Assembly (NCBI GenBank): GCA_030429765.1
Contig: JAUIER010000006.1
Location: 87,925 to 151,924 of the forward strand
Reading direction: 5' to 3'
Source: a bacterium
Lineage (GTDB): Bacteria > Omnitrophota > Gorgyraeia > Zapsychrales > Zapsychraceae
DNA length: 64,000 nucleotides
The position numbers and the translations under genes are program-made. The notes below the pieces were generated by a model. It saw nothing but the letters and a program-made list of their open reading frames with translations, was not told the origin of the DNA and made no database searches. Of the stretch, positions 18,295-30,400 are shown in pieces; the first letter of the stretch is position 1, and each line of letters opens with the position of its first letter.

Positions 18295-19674
18295 CTATTG
18301 CTGTTCCAAAAGATACTTGCTCTTATTTGTCGGCGGTGTTACCGGATAATTTCCGGTGAAACACGCGTCGCAGAAATCGCCCGATTCCTTCATGACTTTA
18401 TGCAGGCCTTCCACGCTCAGATACTTGAGTGAATCCACCTGAATAAACTCGGCAATCTCGTCTACACTTTTGTTGGCCGCGATCAGTTCTTTGGGATCCG
18501 GAAAGTCTATCCCGTAAAAACACGGGCTTTTGATCGGCGGGCAACTGATCCGCATGTGAATTTCCTTGGCGCCGGCTTTACGTAACGCCTCGACACGCCC
18601 TCGTGACGTTGTCCCTCGAACAATTGAATCCTCAACGACAACAATCTTTTTTCCTTCCAACACACTATGTATCGGGTTCAGTTTGATCTTGACCCGCAAA
18701 TCCCTAAGTAACTGTGTAGGCTGAATGAAGGTGCGTCCAATATAGTGATTCCGGATAATCCCGACTTCATACGGTAGACTTAGTTCGTTGGCATAGCCCA
18801 ACGCGGCGTAATTGCCGGAATCCGGAATCGACATGACAAAGTCGGCATCCGTCACCGGAAATTCCTGAGCCAATTGAGCCCCGAGTCGTTTGCGGACCTG
18901 ATAGATATTGTCGCCAAATATGTCACTGTCCGGACGGGCGAAATAAATATTCTCAAAAATACAATGGCTTTTCTTCTGTGCAGCTTGATCGGGCATGAAC
19001 ACCGATTTGATCTCCGATCCCCGGATAAACACGATCTCTCCCGGTTCGATCTCACGCTCAAAGCTCGCGCCGATCAGATCCAGCGCGCAGCTTTCACTGG
19101 CCAGCATATATGTCCCGTCGATCTTGCCCAGACACAACGGCCTGAACCCTTGCGGATCTCTCGCCCCGACGATTAAATCTTCAACCAGAAAAACAAGCGA
19201 ATAAGCCCCCTCGAGTTCTCCCAACACCTTGACAAATGAATCTTCAATATTCCCATTACTCTCGCGGGCCAGCAAATGGATGATGATTTCCGAGTCCATC
19301 GTCGTCTGAAAAATTGATCCGGCCTCTTCCAACCGATTGTACAGCGTTTCGGTATTGGTCAAATTCCCATTATGCGCGATCGAGATCGGCTTACCTTTAT
19401 GTGTGACAATAAACGGCTGGATATTCTTTTGATTGCTCGACCCGGTCGTGGAATACCGGCAATGCCCAATCGCCGAATCACCGCGTAGTTCCGTAATGGC
19501 CCGTTCATCAAACGCGTCCGCCACGAGGCCCGGCTGCTTCTTAATGTGCATGGAACGTCCGTCATACGACGCGATTCCCGCCGCTTCCTCGCCGCGATGC
19601 TGCAACGCGTACAAACCGGAATAGGCAATTTGAGCGGCATCCTTGTGTTTAGAAACTCCAATAACTCCGCACAT
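18295..19674 (-). CDS. purF: amidophosphoribosyltransferase
   Basis: PurF commits PRPP to purine synthesis. The product starts MCGVIGVSKHKDAAQIAYSGLYALQHRGEEAAG, with the nucleophile Cys2 directly after Met, so there is no propeptide. The glutaminase signature includes GHCRYSTTGSS and AHNGNLTN. The PRPP loop is VVVEDSIVRGTTSRG. The 459 residues match the B. subtilis-type length; conserved Cys residues (for example SCPPIKSPCFYG and FCDACFTG) fit the Fe-S-containing class. A GGAGG Shine-Dalgarno precedes the ATG. It is placed between carB and pyrG, linking purine and pyrimidine genes in one cluster. Confidence 0.96.
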   Translation of the reverse strand: MCGVIGVSKHKDAAQIAYSGLYALQHRGEEAAGIASYDGRSMHIKKQPGLVADAFDERAITELRGDSAIGHCRYSTTGSSNQKNIQPFIVTHKGKPISIAHNGNLTNTETLYNRLEEAGSIFQTTMDSEIIIHLLARESNGNIEDSFVKVLGELEGAYSLVFLVEDLIVGARDPQGFRPLCLGKIDGTYMLASESCALDLIGASFEREIEPGEIVFIRGSEIKSVFMPDQAAQKKSHCIFENIYFARPDSDIFGDNIYQVRKRLGAQLAQEFPVTDADFVMSIPDSGNYAALGYANELSLPYEVGIIRNHYIGRTFIQPTQLLRDLRVKIKLNPIHSVLEGKKIVVVEDSIVRGTTSRGRVEALRKAGAKEIHMRISCPPIKSPCFYGIDFPDPKELIAANKSVDEIAEFIQVDSLKYLSVEGLHKVMKESGDFCDACFTGNYPVTPPTNKSKYLLEQQ

Positions 19675-19749
19675 CTACAGCCCCCTCCGGTTGAATAGAG
19701 ATAAATTTAAACCATGTAACTGGATCATGTTCATAGATTCGATCGAAAA

Positions 19750-22700
19750 TTACGACGCCAACACTTGACCTGTCCCGTTGGGCTGCCGTTGGTTTTTATA
19801 ATATTCCTGTAACGACTGAACCGTAAATTTCTTTTCCTTGGCCGCTTCCATCGCCTGCACCGCCGCCCAGGCTCCCTGCAATGTTGTAATACAGGATACG
19901 TTGTGAAGGATCGCCGCCGCGCGGATGGAGCGCATATCATACTGACTGCTCTCATCAGACGGAGTATTGATAATCAATTCAATTTGGCTATCCTTAATAA
20001 GAGTCATCAGGTTCGGCAACGGCTGTTTACCCTGATCATACCGTTTGATTTCCTCGACGGTAACCCCATTCGCCTGAAGGACCCGCGCCGTCCCCGGTGT
20101 GGATACCAACTCAAAACCAAATTCCATCAAACGCTTGGCCACAAAGATGACGCCACGTTTGTCTTCATCGCGGACACTGATAAAAATCTTTCCCTGCTTG
20201 GGTAACGCGGACCCGGCTGATACCTGCGACTTGGCAAACGCCTCCCCGTAGCGCGTGGCAATCCCCATCACCTCACCGGTTGATTTCATCTCGGGACCGA
20301 GAACGATATCAACTCCTGAAAATTTTGAGAACGGTAACACCGATTCCTTGACCGCAAAGTGTTTGAGCTCAGTAATGATATTGTACGGAACGTCCAGCTC
20401 ATCCAGCGACTGGCCGGCCATCACCCGCGCCGCCATCTTGGCCAACGGAACACCCGTCGCCTTACTGACAAACGGCGTGGTGCGTGACGCGCGCGGATTA
20501 ACCTCCAGCACAAAGATCTTACGCCCTTTGATGGCAAACTGGATATTTAACAGCCCCACGACTTTCAACGCCTTGGCGATGCGTCCGGTCATATCCTTGA
20601 TCGTATTGATCAAATCAGCACTGATCGTCGTCGGGGGTAATGTACAGGCCGAATCTCCGGAGTGAATTCCGGCATTTTCGATGTGCTCCATAATCCCGGC
20701 GACAAATGTTTTGTTCCCGTCGCAAATAGCGTCGACATCAATCTCAACCGCATCATTCAAAAACTGATCGATCAGGATCGGATGTCCCTGCGAAACATCC
20801 TTAGCCTCGTCAATAAAGCTCAGCAAAGATTCCTTATCATAAACAATCTTCATCGCCCGTCCGCCCAACACGTACGACGGCCGCGCCAATACCGGATATC
20901 CGATCTGCGAGGCAATCTCAACGGCCTCTTCGGCTGATTTGGCTGAACCATTAGCCGGCTGATTGACCTTAAGTGACTCCATCAATTCCGAAAACTTTTC
21001 CCGGTCTTCCGCCAGATCTATCGAATTGACCGATGTCCCGATGATCGGCACTCCGGCCGCGTCAAGCTGATGCGCGAGATTCAGCGGTGTCTGCCCGCCG
21101 AACTGAACAATCACACCGTCGGGCTTCTCGACATCGATAATATTCATCACATCTTCAAATGTCAGCGGTTCAAAATACAGACGGTCAGAGATATCGTAAT
21201 CTGTCGACACGGTTTCAGGATTCGAATTCACCATAATGGTCTCGTATCCCATTTCCTTCAACGCGAACGCGGCATGCACACAGCAATAGTCAAACTCAAT
21301 CCCCTGACCGATTCGGTTGGGCCCGCCGCCGAGGATCATGATCTTCTTCCGCGGCCCGCCGGCATCTTCCTGCATCTTTTTAATCTGGAGCACGGCTTCA
21401 TCTTCAGATTCATACGTAGAGTAAAAATACGGTGTATACGCCTCAAATTCCGCGGCGCAGGTATCCACGAGCTTGAATGTCGCCTTGATCCCCTGGTCCA
21501 TCCGTAGTTTACGGACAGCCAGCTCGTCGAGGCTCAGCATCTGCGCCAATTGACGGTCACTGAATCCATACTCCTTGGCCTTACGCAAAAGCTCCTCGGA
21601 AATCTTACCATCTTTCTTGAAGGTCTCAACGATCTTCTGCTCCAGCTTCAAAATCTGTTCAATGTGCGCCAGGAACCAGAGGTCAATCTTCGTGATGTCA
21701 TGAATCTTCTCGATCGACCATCCTTTTTGCAGGGCATACTTCACATAAAATATACGTGACGCGTTGGGTTCTTCCAGCCGCCACATGACTTTGTCGTCCG
21801 GGATATCCTTGTAATCAAGCTTGTTATCAAATCCGATGTGGCCAATCTCTAAACCGCGCAACCCTTTCTGCAAAGCCTCTTTAAAGGTTCGGCCGATCGC
21901 CATCGTCTCACCGACCGATTTCATCTGTACGCCGAGAATGTCCTTGGCTTCCGGAAACTTCTCAAACGTAAATCGGGGAATCTTGACCACACAATAGTCG
22001 ATCGTCGGCTCAAACGAGGCCGGTGTTTCGCGGGTGATATCGTTTTGAATCTCGTCGAGAGAATACCCAACCGCCAATTTAGCGGCAAACTTGGCAATTG
22101 GAAAACCAGTAGCCTTACTCGCCAGCGCCGATGAACGTGACACCCGGGGATTCATTTCAATAACGATCATGCGACCATTGGCCGGATCGATCGCAAACTG
22201 AATATTGGACCCGCCCGTTTCTACACCGATCGCCCGGATGATATCCAACGAGGCGTTTCGCATCATCTGATATTCACGATCAGTCAATGTCTGTGCCGGG
22301 GCCACAGTGATACTGTCGCCGGTATGAACCCCCATCGGATCAAGATTCTCGATGGCGCAGACAATCACCACATTGTCCTTGCGATCGCGCATGACCTCCA
22401 TCTCATATTCTTTCCAGCCGACGATGGATTCTTCAATAATCACCTGATTGATCATACTGCTTTCAATCCCCAGTGATGCCACACGCTCCAACTCTTCCAT
22501 ACTGTGGGCAAAGCCGCCACCGGTTCCGCCCAGCGTGTAACTAGGACGGACGATCAATGGAAATCCGATTTTCTCGGCCACCGCCTTGGCCTCGTCGACA
22601 GTGTGGACAAAGGCACTCTTGGGCACATCCAGCCCCAGATCGACAACAACCTTCTTGAATTCCTCCCGGTCCTCGGCCCGCTTGATGACATTGTAATCGG

Positions 22701-23052
22701 CTCCCAGCATCACGACATTATGTCGCTCCAGCGCCTTGCTTTCGTAAAGCTTCATCGCGATGTTCAAGGCCGTCTGTCCTCCCAGCGTCGGAAGAATCGC
22801 GTCCGGCTTTTCCTTCTCTATAATGAGTTCGACATATTCCGGCGTCAGCGGTTCAACATACGTTTGATCGGCAAATTCCGGATCGGTCATGATCGTCGCC
22901 GGATTGGAATTCACCAGCACAATCTCATATCCTTCTTCGCGTAACGCTTTACAGGCCTGCGTCCCTGAATAATCAAACTCACACGCCTGACCAATCACAA
23001 TTGGACCGGATCCCAATAATAAAATTTTCTTGATGTCTTTACGTTTTGGCAT
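19750..23052 (-). CDS. carB: carbamoyl-phosphate synthase large chain
   Basis: CarB makes carbamoyl phosphate from ammonia (delivered by CarA), bicarbonate and two ATP. The 1,100-residue chain starts [30 protein letters not shown] and shows the internal duplication of two ATP-grasp halves: the second begins near residue 570 with [48 protein letters not shown] and [18 protein letters not shown] are the matching segments of the two halves. The last 140 residues are the methylglyoxal-synthase-like allosteric domain ([12 protein letters not shown]...[20 protein letters not shown]). The gene has its own possible promoter 109 bases downstream of the carA stop. Confidence 0.97.
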   Translation of the reverse strand: MPKRKDIKKILLLGSGPIVIGQACEFDYSGTQACKALREEGYEIVLVNSNPATIMTDPEFADQTYVEPLTPEYVELIIEKEKPDAILPTLGGQTALNIAMKLYESKALERHNVVMLGADYNVIKRAEDREEFKKVVVDLGLDVPKSAFVHTVDEAKAVAEKIGFPLIVRPSYTLGGTGGGFAHSMEELERVASLGIESSMINQVIIEESIVGWKEYEMEVMRDRKDNVVIVCAIENLDPMGVHTGDSITVAPAQTLTDREYQMMRNASLDIIRAIGVETGGSNIQFAIDPANGRMIVIEMNPRVSRSSALASKATGFPIAKFAAKLAVGYSLDEIQNDITRETPASFEPTIDYCVVKIPRFTFEKFPEAKDILGVQMKSVGETMAIGRTFKEALQKGLRGLEIGHIGFDNKLDYKDIPDDKVMWRLEEPNASRIFYVKYALQKGWSIEKIHDITKIDLWFLAHIEQILKLEQKIVETFKKDGKISEELLRKAKEYGFSDRQLAQMLSLDELAVRKLRMDQGIKATFKLVDTCAAEFEAYTPYFYSTYESEDEAVLQIKKMQEDAGGPRKKIMILGGGPNRIGQGIEFDYCCVHAAFALKEMGYETIMVNSNPETVSTDYDISDRLYFEPLTFEDVMNIIDVEKPDGVIVQFGGQTPLNLAHQLDAAGVPIIGTSVNSIDLAEDREKFSELMESLKVNQPANGSAKSAEEAVEIASQIGYPVLARPSYVLGGRAMKIVYDKESLLSFIDEAKDVSQGHPILIDQFLNDAVEIDVDAICDGNKTFVAGIMEHIENAGIHSGDSACTLPPTTISADLINTIKDMTGRIAKALKVVGLLNIQFAIKGRKIFVLEVNPRASRTTPFVSKATGVPLAKMAARVMAGQSLDELDVPYNIITELKHFAVKESVLPFSKFSGVDIVLGPEMKSTGEVMGIATRYGEAFAKSQVSAGSALPKQGKIFISVRDEDKRGVIFVAKRLMEFGFELVSTPGTARVLQANGVTVEEIKRYDQGKQPLPNLMTLIKDSQIELIINTPSDESSQYDMRSIRAAAILHNVSCITTLQGAWAAVQAMEAAKEKKFTVQSLQEYYKNQRQPNGTGQVLAS

Positions 23053-23060
23053 AATTAAGG

Positions 23061-23101
23061 TATTGAATATCGAAATTCGAATGTCGTATCTCGAAACAAA
23101 T
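23061..23101. repeat. TCGAA-rich intergenic block between carA and carB
   Basis: Between the two car genes lies a low-complexity block with repeated (T/A)TCGAA words: ATCGAAATTCGAATGTCG followed by TATCTCGAAAC. It resembles short degenerate TTCGAA-type dispersed repeats seen in intergenic DNA of some uncultivated bacteria. Only this copy is visible in the window, so calling it a member of a repeat family is a guess. Confidence 0.3.
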
Positions 23102-23128
23102 CATAATTTTATAATAATGAATACTCAA
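23100..23128 (-). promoter_or_regulatory. possible promoter of carB
   Basis: TTGAGT (23123-23128) and TATGAT (23100-23105) on the minus strand are 17 bases apart, 48 bases before the carB start. Confidence 0.45.
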
Positions 23129-23161
23129 ACAAAGATTATTCACATACTTGAGCCGTGGGTA

Positions 23162-24283
23162 CTATTTTGACTGCGCAAGTTCCATCATTTCAATAAAATG
23201 TTTGAACAGATACTGCGCATCATGCGGCCCAGGCGCTGCCTCCGGATGATGCTGAATCGACAAGATCGGTAATGACTTGTGACGCAGCCCCTCGAGCGTC
23301 TGATCGTTGAGATTGACATCAATCATCTCGATCTGATCCTCAGGCAAACTCTTGATATCCACACAAAATCCGTGATTCTGCGAGGTAATCCCGATGCGTT
23401 GATCCAATAAATCCTGCACCGGATGATTCGCCCCGTGATGTCCGAATTTCAGCTTAAATGTGTCACCGCCCAAGGCCAATCCCAACATCTGATGCCCTAG
23501 ACAAATCCCAAAGGTCGGTAATTTTCCCGCCAACTGCTTCAGCGTTTCCACTGTATAGGTAACCGCCGCCGGATCTCCCGGTCCGTTGGACACAAACAGG
23601 CCGTCCGGCTCGATCGCCATGATATCCTCGACGGTGGCACTGGCCGGAAATACATGCACCTCACAGCCTAAATCATTGAGAATACGTAAAATGTTAAACT
23701 TGATCCCGCAATCAATCGCCGCCACCCGGAACCTGATATCCTTGTTCGGCGTGGTCGAATCCTGTCCGCCCCGGTCCCAAACATACTTTTTGTCCGTCGT
23801 CACGGTCTTGACCCAATCGGCCCCTTCCATCGACGGAACATCCCGCATCTTGGCCTTGAGCTTGTCGGGATCGAACTCTTCCGTGGAGATGATTGCGCGC
23901 ATCGCCCCGCGGGTGCGCAGATGACGCGTGAGGGCCCGTGTGTCGATGCCCTCAATGGCCAAAATCTTGTTTTCATCTAAATAGTCAATCAAACTTTGTG
24001 TGGCCCGGAAATTGGAATGATGCCGACAGAATTCCTTGACGACAAAGCCCTTTACATGGACTTTATCGGATTCAATGTCAACATCGTTAACGCCGTAATT
24101 TCCGATTAAAGGGTAGGTCATAACCACAATCTGGCCGGAATAGGATGGATCCGTCAATACTTCCTGATAACCGGTCATCGCCGTGTTAAACACGACTTCA
24201 CCCGCACTCTCTCCGTGATGAGACAACGACTCGCCATGAAAAATGGTCCCGTCTTCTAAATAAAGTATTGCCTTGTGGCTCAT
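23162..24283 (-). CDS. carA: carbamoyl-phosphate synthase small chain
   Basis: CarA is the glutaminase subunit that feeds ammonia to CarB. The 373-residue chain begins with AILYLEDGTIFHGESLSHHGESAGEVVFNTAMTGYQEVLTDPSY, the characteristic N-terminal domain. The class I amidotransferase half has VSNGPGDPA, FGICLGHQMLGLALGG (nucleophile Cys) and SIQHHPEAAPGPHD (catalytic His and Glu). There is no Shine-Dalgarno in front of the ATG. It heads the leftward run with carB, purF and pyrG. Confidence 0.96.
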   Translation of the reverse strand: MSHKAILYLEDGTIFHGESLSHHGESAGEVVFNTAMTGYQEVLTDPSYSGQIVVMTYPLIGNYGVNDVDIESDKVHVKGFVVKEFCRHHSNFRATQSLIDYLDENKILAIEGIDTRALTRHLRTRGAMRAIISTEEFDPDKLKAKMRDVPSMEGADWVKTVTTDKKYVWDRGGQDSTTPNKDIRFRVAAIDCGIKFNILRILNDLGCEVHVFPASATVEDIMAIEPDGLFVSNGPGDPAAVTYTVETLKQLAGKLPTFGICLGHQMLGLALGGDTFKLKFGHHGANHPVQDLLDQRIGITSQNHGFCVDIKSLPEDQIEMIDVNLNDQTLEGLRHKSLPILSIQHHPEAAPGPHDAQYLFKHFIEMMELAQSK

Positions 24284-24344
24284 GAATAATATGGTTATTT
24301 TTGATGATCAATTAGGTGGGACTACAGCTCGCGTAGCCTCGCTA

Positions 24345-24372
24345 AATATATCATTTACCTTTTAAAAGTCAA
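24345..24372 (-). promoter_or_regulatory. promoter of carA
   Basis: TTGACT (24367-24372) and TATATT (24345-24350) on the minus strand are 16 bases apart, about 60 bases upstream of the start. The leader between contains a small CTAC...GTAG hairpin (around 24317-24340) that could influence expression; no PyrR-type loop is seen. Confidence 0.6.
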
Positions 24373-24428
24373 GCAAAATAGTCCCTCCAAAACCCCCGGG
24401 GGGCTGGAAACGGCGGGTTTAGGACCGG

Positions 24429-27400
24429 TTAGTCGACAATAATGACCGCACCGCGGATCGGGCCGGTCAAACTGGTTTCGTCCGCCCCGATATCCCACGC
24501 CGGTCCTATCGGACGGGTCTCACCGTCAATATCATCGGTGAATGCAAAGCTGGCATCCGCCGATAGATCGGTACCCGCATCTTTGGCCGTTCGGTCGGCT
24601 CCTGACAGATGATAATTATCATTGGCCTCATCAACAAAATTCACGTTCGCATTCTGAATATCTGTTCCAAAACAGGTATCCGGTGTATTGGAAACTAGAA
24701 AACACGTGCTGTCACTTGTAACATTATAGCCTGAGGAAGCGTCAGAAATACGACCGCGATTATCAATATCTTCGGTAATATTCTCCACGATAATATTATT
24801 GGTATTGGTTACATTCCCCCCGACACCAGAATGTTGGAATCCAGTATCATTATTGACAATCGTATTGTTGTAGAGAATCATTGTTCCCGTATCAAATAAT
24901 ACTCCATAAGATCCGGCATCCGTAAAATCATAGATTATATTGTTATACAAAATATTCTGAATGGAGGCACCCGCACCGAATAGATTGTTGAATCCGATAC
25001 CGGTCCCTCCGCCGACTGTCTTACGAATGATGTTATAGCCGAATCGACGTTCACCTCCTAAGTTGACCGTTGACTGTATCCCGTCCTGACTCGCCGCCGC
25101 GGCCTCAATTTGCAATCCTTCAATCGTGATGCCTCCGATCTCTACTTCCAGAACACCATTTCCACTACCTTCCGTGGAACGAATTGTGTAGGCCGAGCTA
25201 GACCATACACCACTATGACGCTGACTTTCTCCGACTTCACTGGCGACCACAGGAGTAAAGACACGCAATCGATTATCATCGCTTGTCGTCCAACCGGCAA
25301 ACACGACCGCGGAGGTAATATTCTCTACGGCATCCGCGTAAAGCACAATATTCCACTGTTCATTACTGCCCGTCGACGATGTGATATCTTTTCCGCCGCT
25401 GAATGTATCGAAGTTTTCCAGATCATCATCGATACAGGCCGTATTCTCCGATCCCGCCTCCGCATTGGCCAAACTTGAATAGGCCCGGCACAACGTCCAT
25501 TGTTCTTCGGTAGCACTGGAACTATTAGTCGGCACTCCACCATCGGCGGTCTGAACCGTAAATACAACCGAACTTGTGCGTCCGGAGATAAACACAATCT
25601 GATCCGACGCATCGATGTCTCCATCGTTGTCTGTATCCAGCTCAACAGCATCACCCAAACCGATTGAGCCGGCACGCGCCATGGAGAATGTGAGAACACC
25701 ATTCTGCAAATTGATGCTATTGCCCACCCCGCCTGAGTCAAGCGCCGTCGTGGTCCCCGGACCAACCGATCGATAGATTTGAGACGAACCAAAGATCCAT
25801 TGCGGTGATCCCTCTCCACTGTCGTTGTTGGATGCGTCGACCGAGAAATCGGCCACAATGTCAGATCCTAATGCCTCAGAATCCGAGACATCGACATAAT
25901 CGACCGTTTGTGTGCCGCTGACCGAGATTGCCCAGCGGGTACCGACAGACGAACTTTGAAGATTAATCCGATCGTCCGCATCAAAACCGTCAAGAGTCAG
26001 TGTTCCGCCAACCGTTACTGTTGAACTACGACCAAATATCAACGTCGAATCCGTGGCGTCATCGGTTTCGACTTTCGCAAAATGGTAGAACGTTTCGGAC
26101 GATGGAATTGATTGAGTGACACCGTCGAAGACAACTGTTCCCGTTTGTGCGAGGAACATACCTCCAAAATTCTCCCAATCTCCACCAATATTCACCTGAT
26201 AATTACTACCGGACACGGTATCTAGCGTACCCGCGTTTAGCCGCAGCGTTCCGTTGACATCCAACGCCGATTGCAATCGATACGTGGCATTGCCCGTCGC
26301 CGGCTGTTGACCGCTGGCTAATAATTGAATCTCAGAGGATACCAAAGCCCTGTTATAAATACGAAAATCATCTATCAATCCGTCGAATTCATCGGAAGGC
26401 GAACGCTCCTGCCCGATCTTACACACACCTTGAGTTCTATTCCAATCTTCTCCCGCCGTGGCTGATATATTCACCGTCCCGACATTGCCTCCATTCAGAT
26501 AGAAATTCAAATTGCTATCTCGATCAACCGTCACCGCAATGTGCTGCCACTCAGTTGAGGTCATCACCCCATCATTACTTAGGGCAATGACCGTATTGTT
26601 TCTCGACCAGAATGCCAAACGGTCCGCATCATCAAACCGGATTTCAAATAGAATTCCGGAGGACGCATTGGTCCCGCAGGAGAAGAATCTATCATCGACT
26701 TGAGCTGCGCTGTCTCGCTTGATCCACAAGGCGATTGTAAAGTCCTCATTTGGACCAAATACATCTAAGCTCCTGCTATCTCCAATATCAATGTATTCAT
26801 TGGCCGCTGAACCGTTCAGACGAATTGACGCAGGATTGCTGAATTTTATCGTTGAACTAACATCCACTGATGCAGTAGGCGCATTAATCCAATCACCATG
26901 ATTACCGTATCCCGAATAGTCGATGGCGGGAGATTGATTTTCATCAAACTTCCAGTAACCGATTAGCCCGTCATTAATGATCATATCCTGGAACATCGTT
27001 CCTCCAGATGAATCAATGTTGTACGCACCGCTCGAAGAATTGAACATTACCGTGGACGCCGACGCATTAAACGTACCCGCGTTATGATCAAAATCGCCAT
27101 TCCTGATTTCCAAGACATCCGTCGGTGCCGTGTATATTCCGGAACTGATCGTCAGGCGTCCGTCATGTCGGAACCTAGTCGTTGTTCCGCTAAACGTTCC
27201 GCCGGACACCTCCGTTCCGCCAATGATTGAAATCGGTTCAATAATTGTCGATGTCGCATAGCTCAAGGTTCCCGCCTGGATGTCAAATCCAGCCAAACTA
27301 GTGACCGCGACATTGTCCTGTAGAACCCATGTCGCTGCTCCTGTGACATCAATGCTCTGGAATGTCTGCGAGCCGGCTAAAATCAGATGTGATCCGGACG

Positions 27401-30400
27401 CTCCATCCAAATTAACATCTGAATTTGGATGCGGACTAAAGAGCCCGCCATGATTCATCCAGCTACCGGCCAGATTAATGTTGTCATTGGATCCTGTAGC
27501 CAATGTTCCATCATTGATCGTTAGCGTTCCGTTTACATCCAGATCGTCCTGAATCGTGTATGTCCCCACACCGGTTCCCGGCGCGAACCCGTTAGCCATC
27601 GCCAATATTTCCGCGGCACTCAGCGCGCGATTGTACAGACGAACCTCATCCAAACGCCCATCAAAGAACCCGCCGGATCCATCATCTCCCGCGCCGATCG
27701 CCGCGGCCAATGATGGCGTTGAATCCAATTTGGTCGCTGTGAATGACGCCGTACCGGATAAGCCCTGTTCAATACCATTGATGTAAATACGAATTGTGTC
27801 GTTGGCGATATCATAGCTGGCAGCCACATGACTCCATTCGTTTACGGCCACGCTTGTCGTTGATCTCACCGAACTTCCCGACGTATCCGGCGCCCGGGCT
27901 CCGGCGAGAATCGCCATCGTTCCGGTGGTTTCAAAGAACAATCGTGACACAGAGTCTGGCGGCGTTGAACGACTAATATTGACAATCGCCTGTCCGGTCG
28001 CAACTTCAGGATAGATCCAGGCAGCCACCGTAAACTCAGACACTCCACCGATAATACTGACATTGTTTCCGAGGTTGATGTAGTCACCGGTACCGTCTAA
28101 TTCAATCGCACCTGGATTGTTAAAGTTAATGGTCGTGCTGGTACCAATGGTACGCGTGGCATCCGCCACCCACTGACCATGATGGTTATGACCTGAATAA
28201 TCTCGAGCCGGTGACACCGATTCGTCCATCTTCCAGTAACCAATTAAACCGACAGATCCATTGATGATGAAATTATGGAAGGCCTTGGTATCGGAGGTGA
28301 TCGTCAGTCCGGATGTCGTTCCGGTAAACATCACCGTTGAATCCGTCGACGTGAATACCCCCCCGGTCATGTCCCAACTGCCGCCGACGCGCATATCCGA
28401 ATTACCGTCGGATCCGCTGCTGACATCCAGCTCGTCATTGATGTCGACATTTCCATCGATGAATATCTCGTGCCCGTCCAGATCCATCGAACCGTCATTG
28501 ATCACCAGAGAGCCGGTCATGCTTAATGTTCCGGCCAATTGAACAATCAGATCGGACCCATTATCGGCGTCATCAATCACCACATTATGGAGCGACGCGA
28601 TGGTTCCGGTTAGGGTTGTGGTCCCCGCTGTATCGTCAAAGGTGATTGTTGAAGATCCCGGGATAAAGGTAAGATTATTGTCATCGTTGCTGATTCCTCC
28701 GCTTAAGAACAGATTGGCCGTCTCCAGGTCAATGCTGACATTGGATGCCGTCGCCGTTGACTCGATCGCCGTGCCAAATGGCGCATCCATGCGGATAGTT
28801 CCCGTACCCATCAATAGGCCCTGATTGGCTCCGTCGAAATTCGAATAGTCAAACGTGACATTATAATCATTGAGGTCCACAACCTGACCGGCATTTGTGC
28901 CATATAACATACTTCCAAACGTCAAATCCCTGGTTACAAGTTGATAGGTCGCATTGGTTCCAAACGGAGTAATATTTGACGTGCTGTAATTGGCACCGTC
29001 AAAGCTGAAGGTCCCGCTATTCCCCTGCAAATAGAATCCAGCCACCACAAATCCACCTGAATTATCCATGGTTGCTGATCCGTCTACGGTAAGTATCTTT
29101 GTTCCATCAGCAGCAGCCGATCCAATGATGAAATTCTCATCGCTCAGCGAAGCCGTCAACGTTCCACCACCAATCACCAATCGGTTAGAAACTACCGTAG
29201 AAAGTGACAGTGTTGTGGTTTGCCCACTCTGCGCCAAAACCAGATCATACAGCGAATTTCCAAAACCACCCCCTCGTAACTGTCCAGTCCCAATCAGATT
29301 CACCGTCGATGTACCTGGTGTAAACAGGCCTGCTGACGTATCGATACCAAATGATCCACCAATTGTGATCGATGAACCTCTGGCGTTGAAATTGGTCGCT
29401 CCGTCAGCGACATCAAATGAACCATCAACCGTCAATCCGAATGATCCGGCAATGTTGGTATCAAACGACCCGCCATCCAGCAGGAAGTTACCATCATAAG
29501 ATCCGGCATCATCAATCACCATCGTCCCACCCAACGTGACGGTTCCGGTAAATGTCCCACCAATCGTTAATGAACCAATTGTTGTCGTACCCGCCGGCGT
29601 AGAGATTGTGTCTGCCGTGGACAAGATCAGCGCGGCGTGGTTGGCCACTTGAGGGTAGCTGCTGTCCTGAATCCAGTTCAGCGGATCCGTCCAGCTGGTG
29701 CTGTCTCCGCCGGAATCCCATATAAATACCGTCGGACTAAACGCGAAGACCCATTGCGGCGACCCCTCACCTGAATCATTGTTTGATGTATCCAGTGAAT
29801 CCGTCGCCGCGATGTCATTCGTTAAGGCCTCCGAATCTCGAACATCGACAAATGTAACCGTCGATGCCTGCTGAACATCTATGTTCCATCGCGTTCCGAC
29901 CGATGATGACTGTAATGTTAGATAATTACTCGCGTCGAATCCGTCCACATCCAGATTATTCTGAATGGTTATTGTTGAACCTTGTCCAAAAGTCAGGCTG
30001 TCAGACGACGTGATGTTTTTGGAAATATTGTAGAAGGTTTCGGACGCCGGCAATTGTTGCGCGCTACCATCCAGGACAACCGTTCCGCTGCGGGCATTGA
30101 AGACGCCACCGAAATTCTCCCAGTCGCCCCCGACGTTCAATTGATAGTTGGAGGCTGAAACGTCCAGCGTCCCCGAATTTAATCTTAATGTTCCGTCGAC
30201 GTCTAAGGCCGTCGCCGCCGTATATGTGCCAAGCCCAGTCGATGGCTGATCACCATTGGCCAATGCGGCAATTTCAGCCGATGACAGTTCCCGGTTATAG
30301 ATTCGCACATCGTCAATCATTCCGTCAAAGGTCCGACTGCCGCTGTCATCATTTCCGATGGTGTAGTTCAACGCACGATCATTATACAGACCCACTCCAT

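Noticed and set aside
24380-24428. Intrinsic terminator after the giant gene
   Set aside because: The CCCCCGGGGG palindrome has no loop and only four T after it; the AAACCC/GGGTTT pairing is weak. I could not support a terminator.
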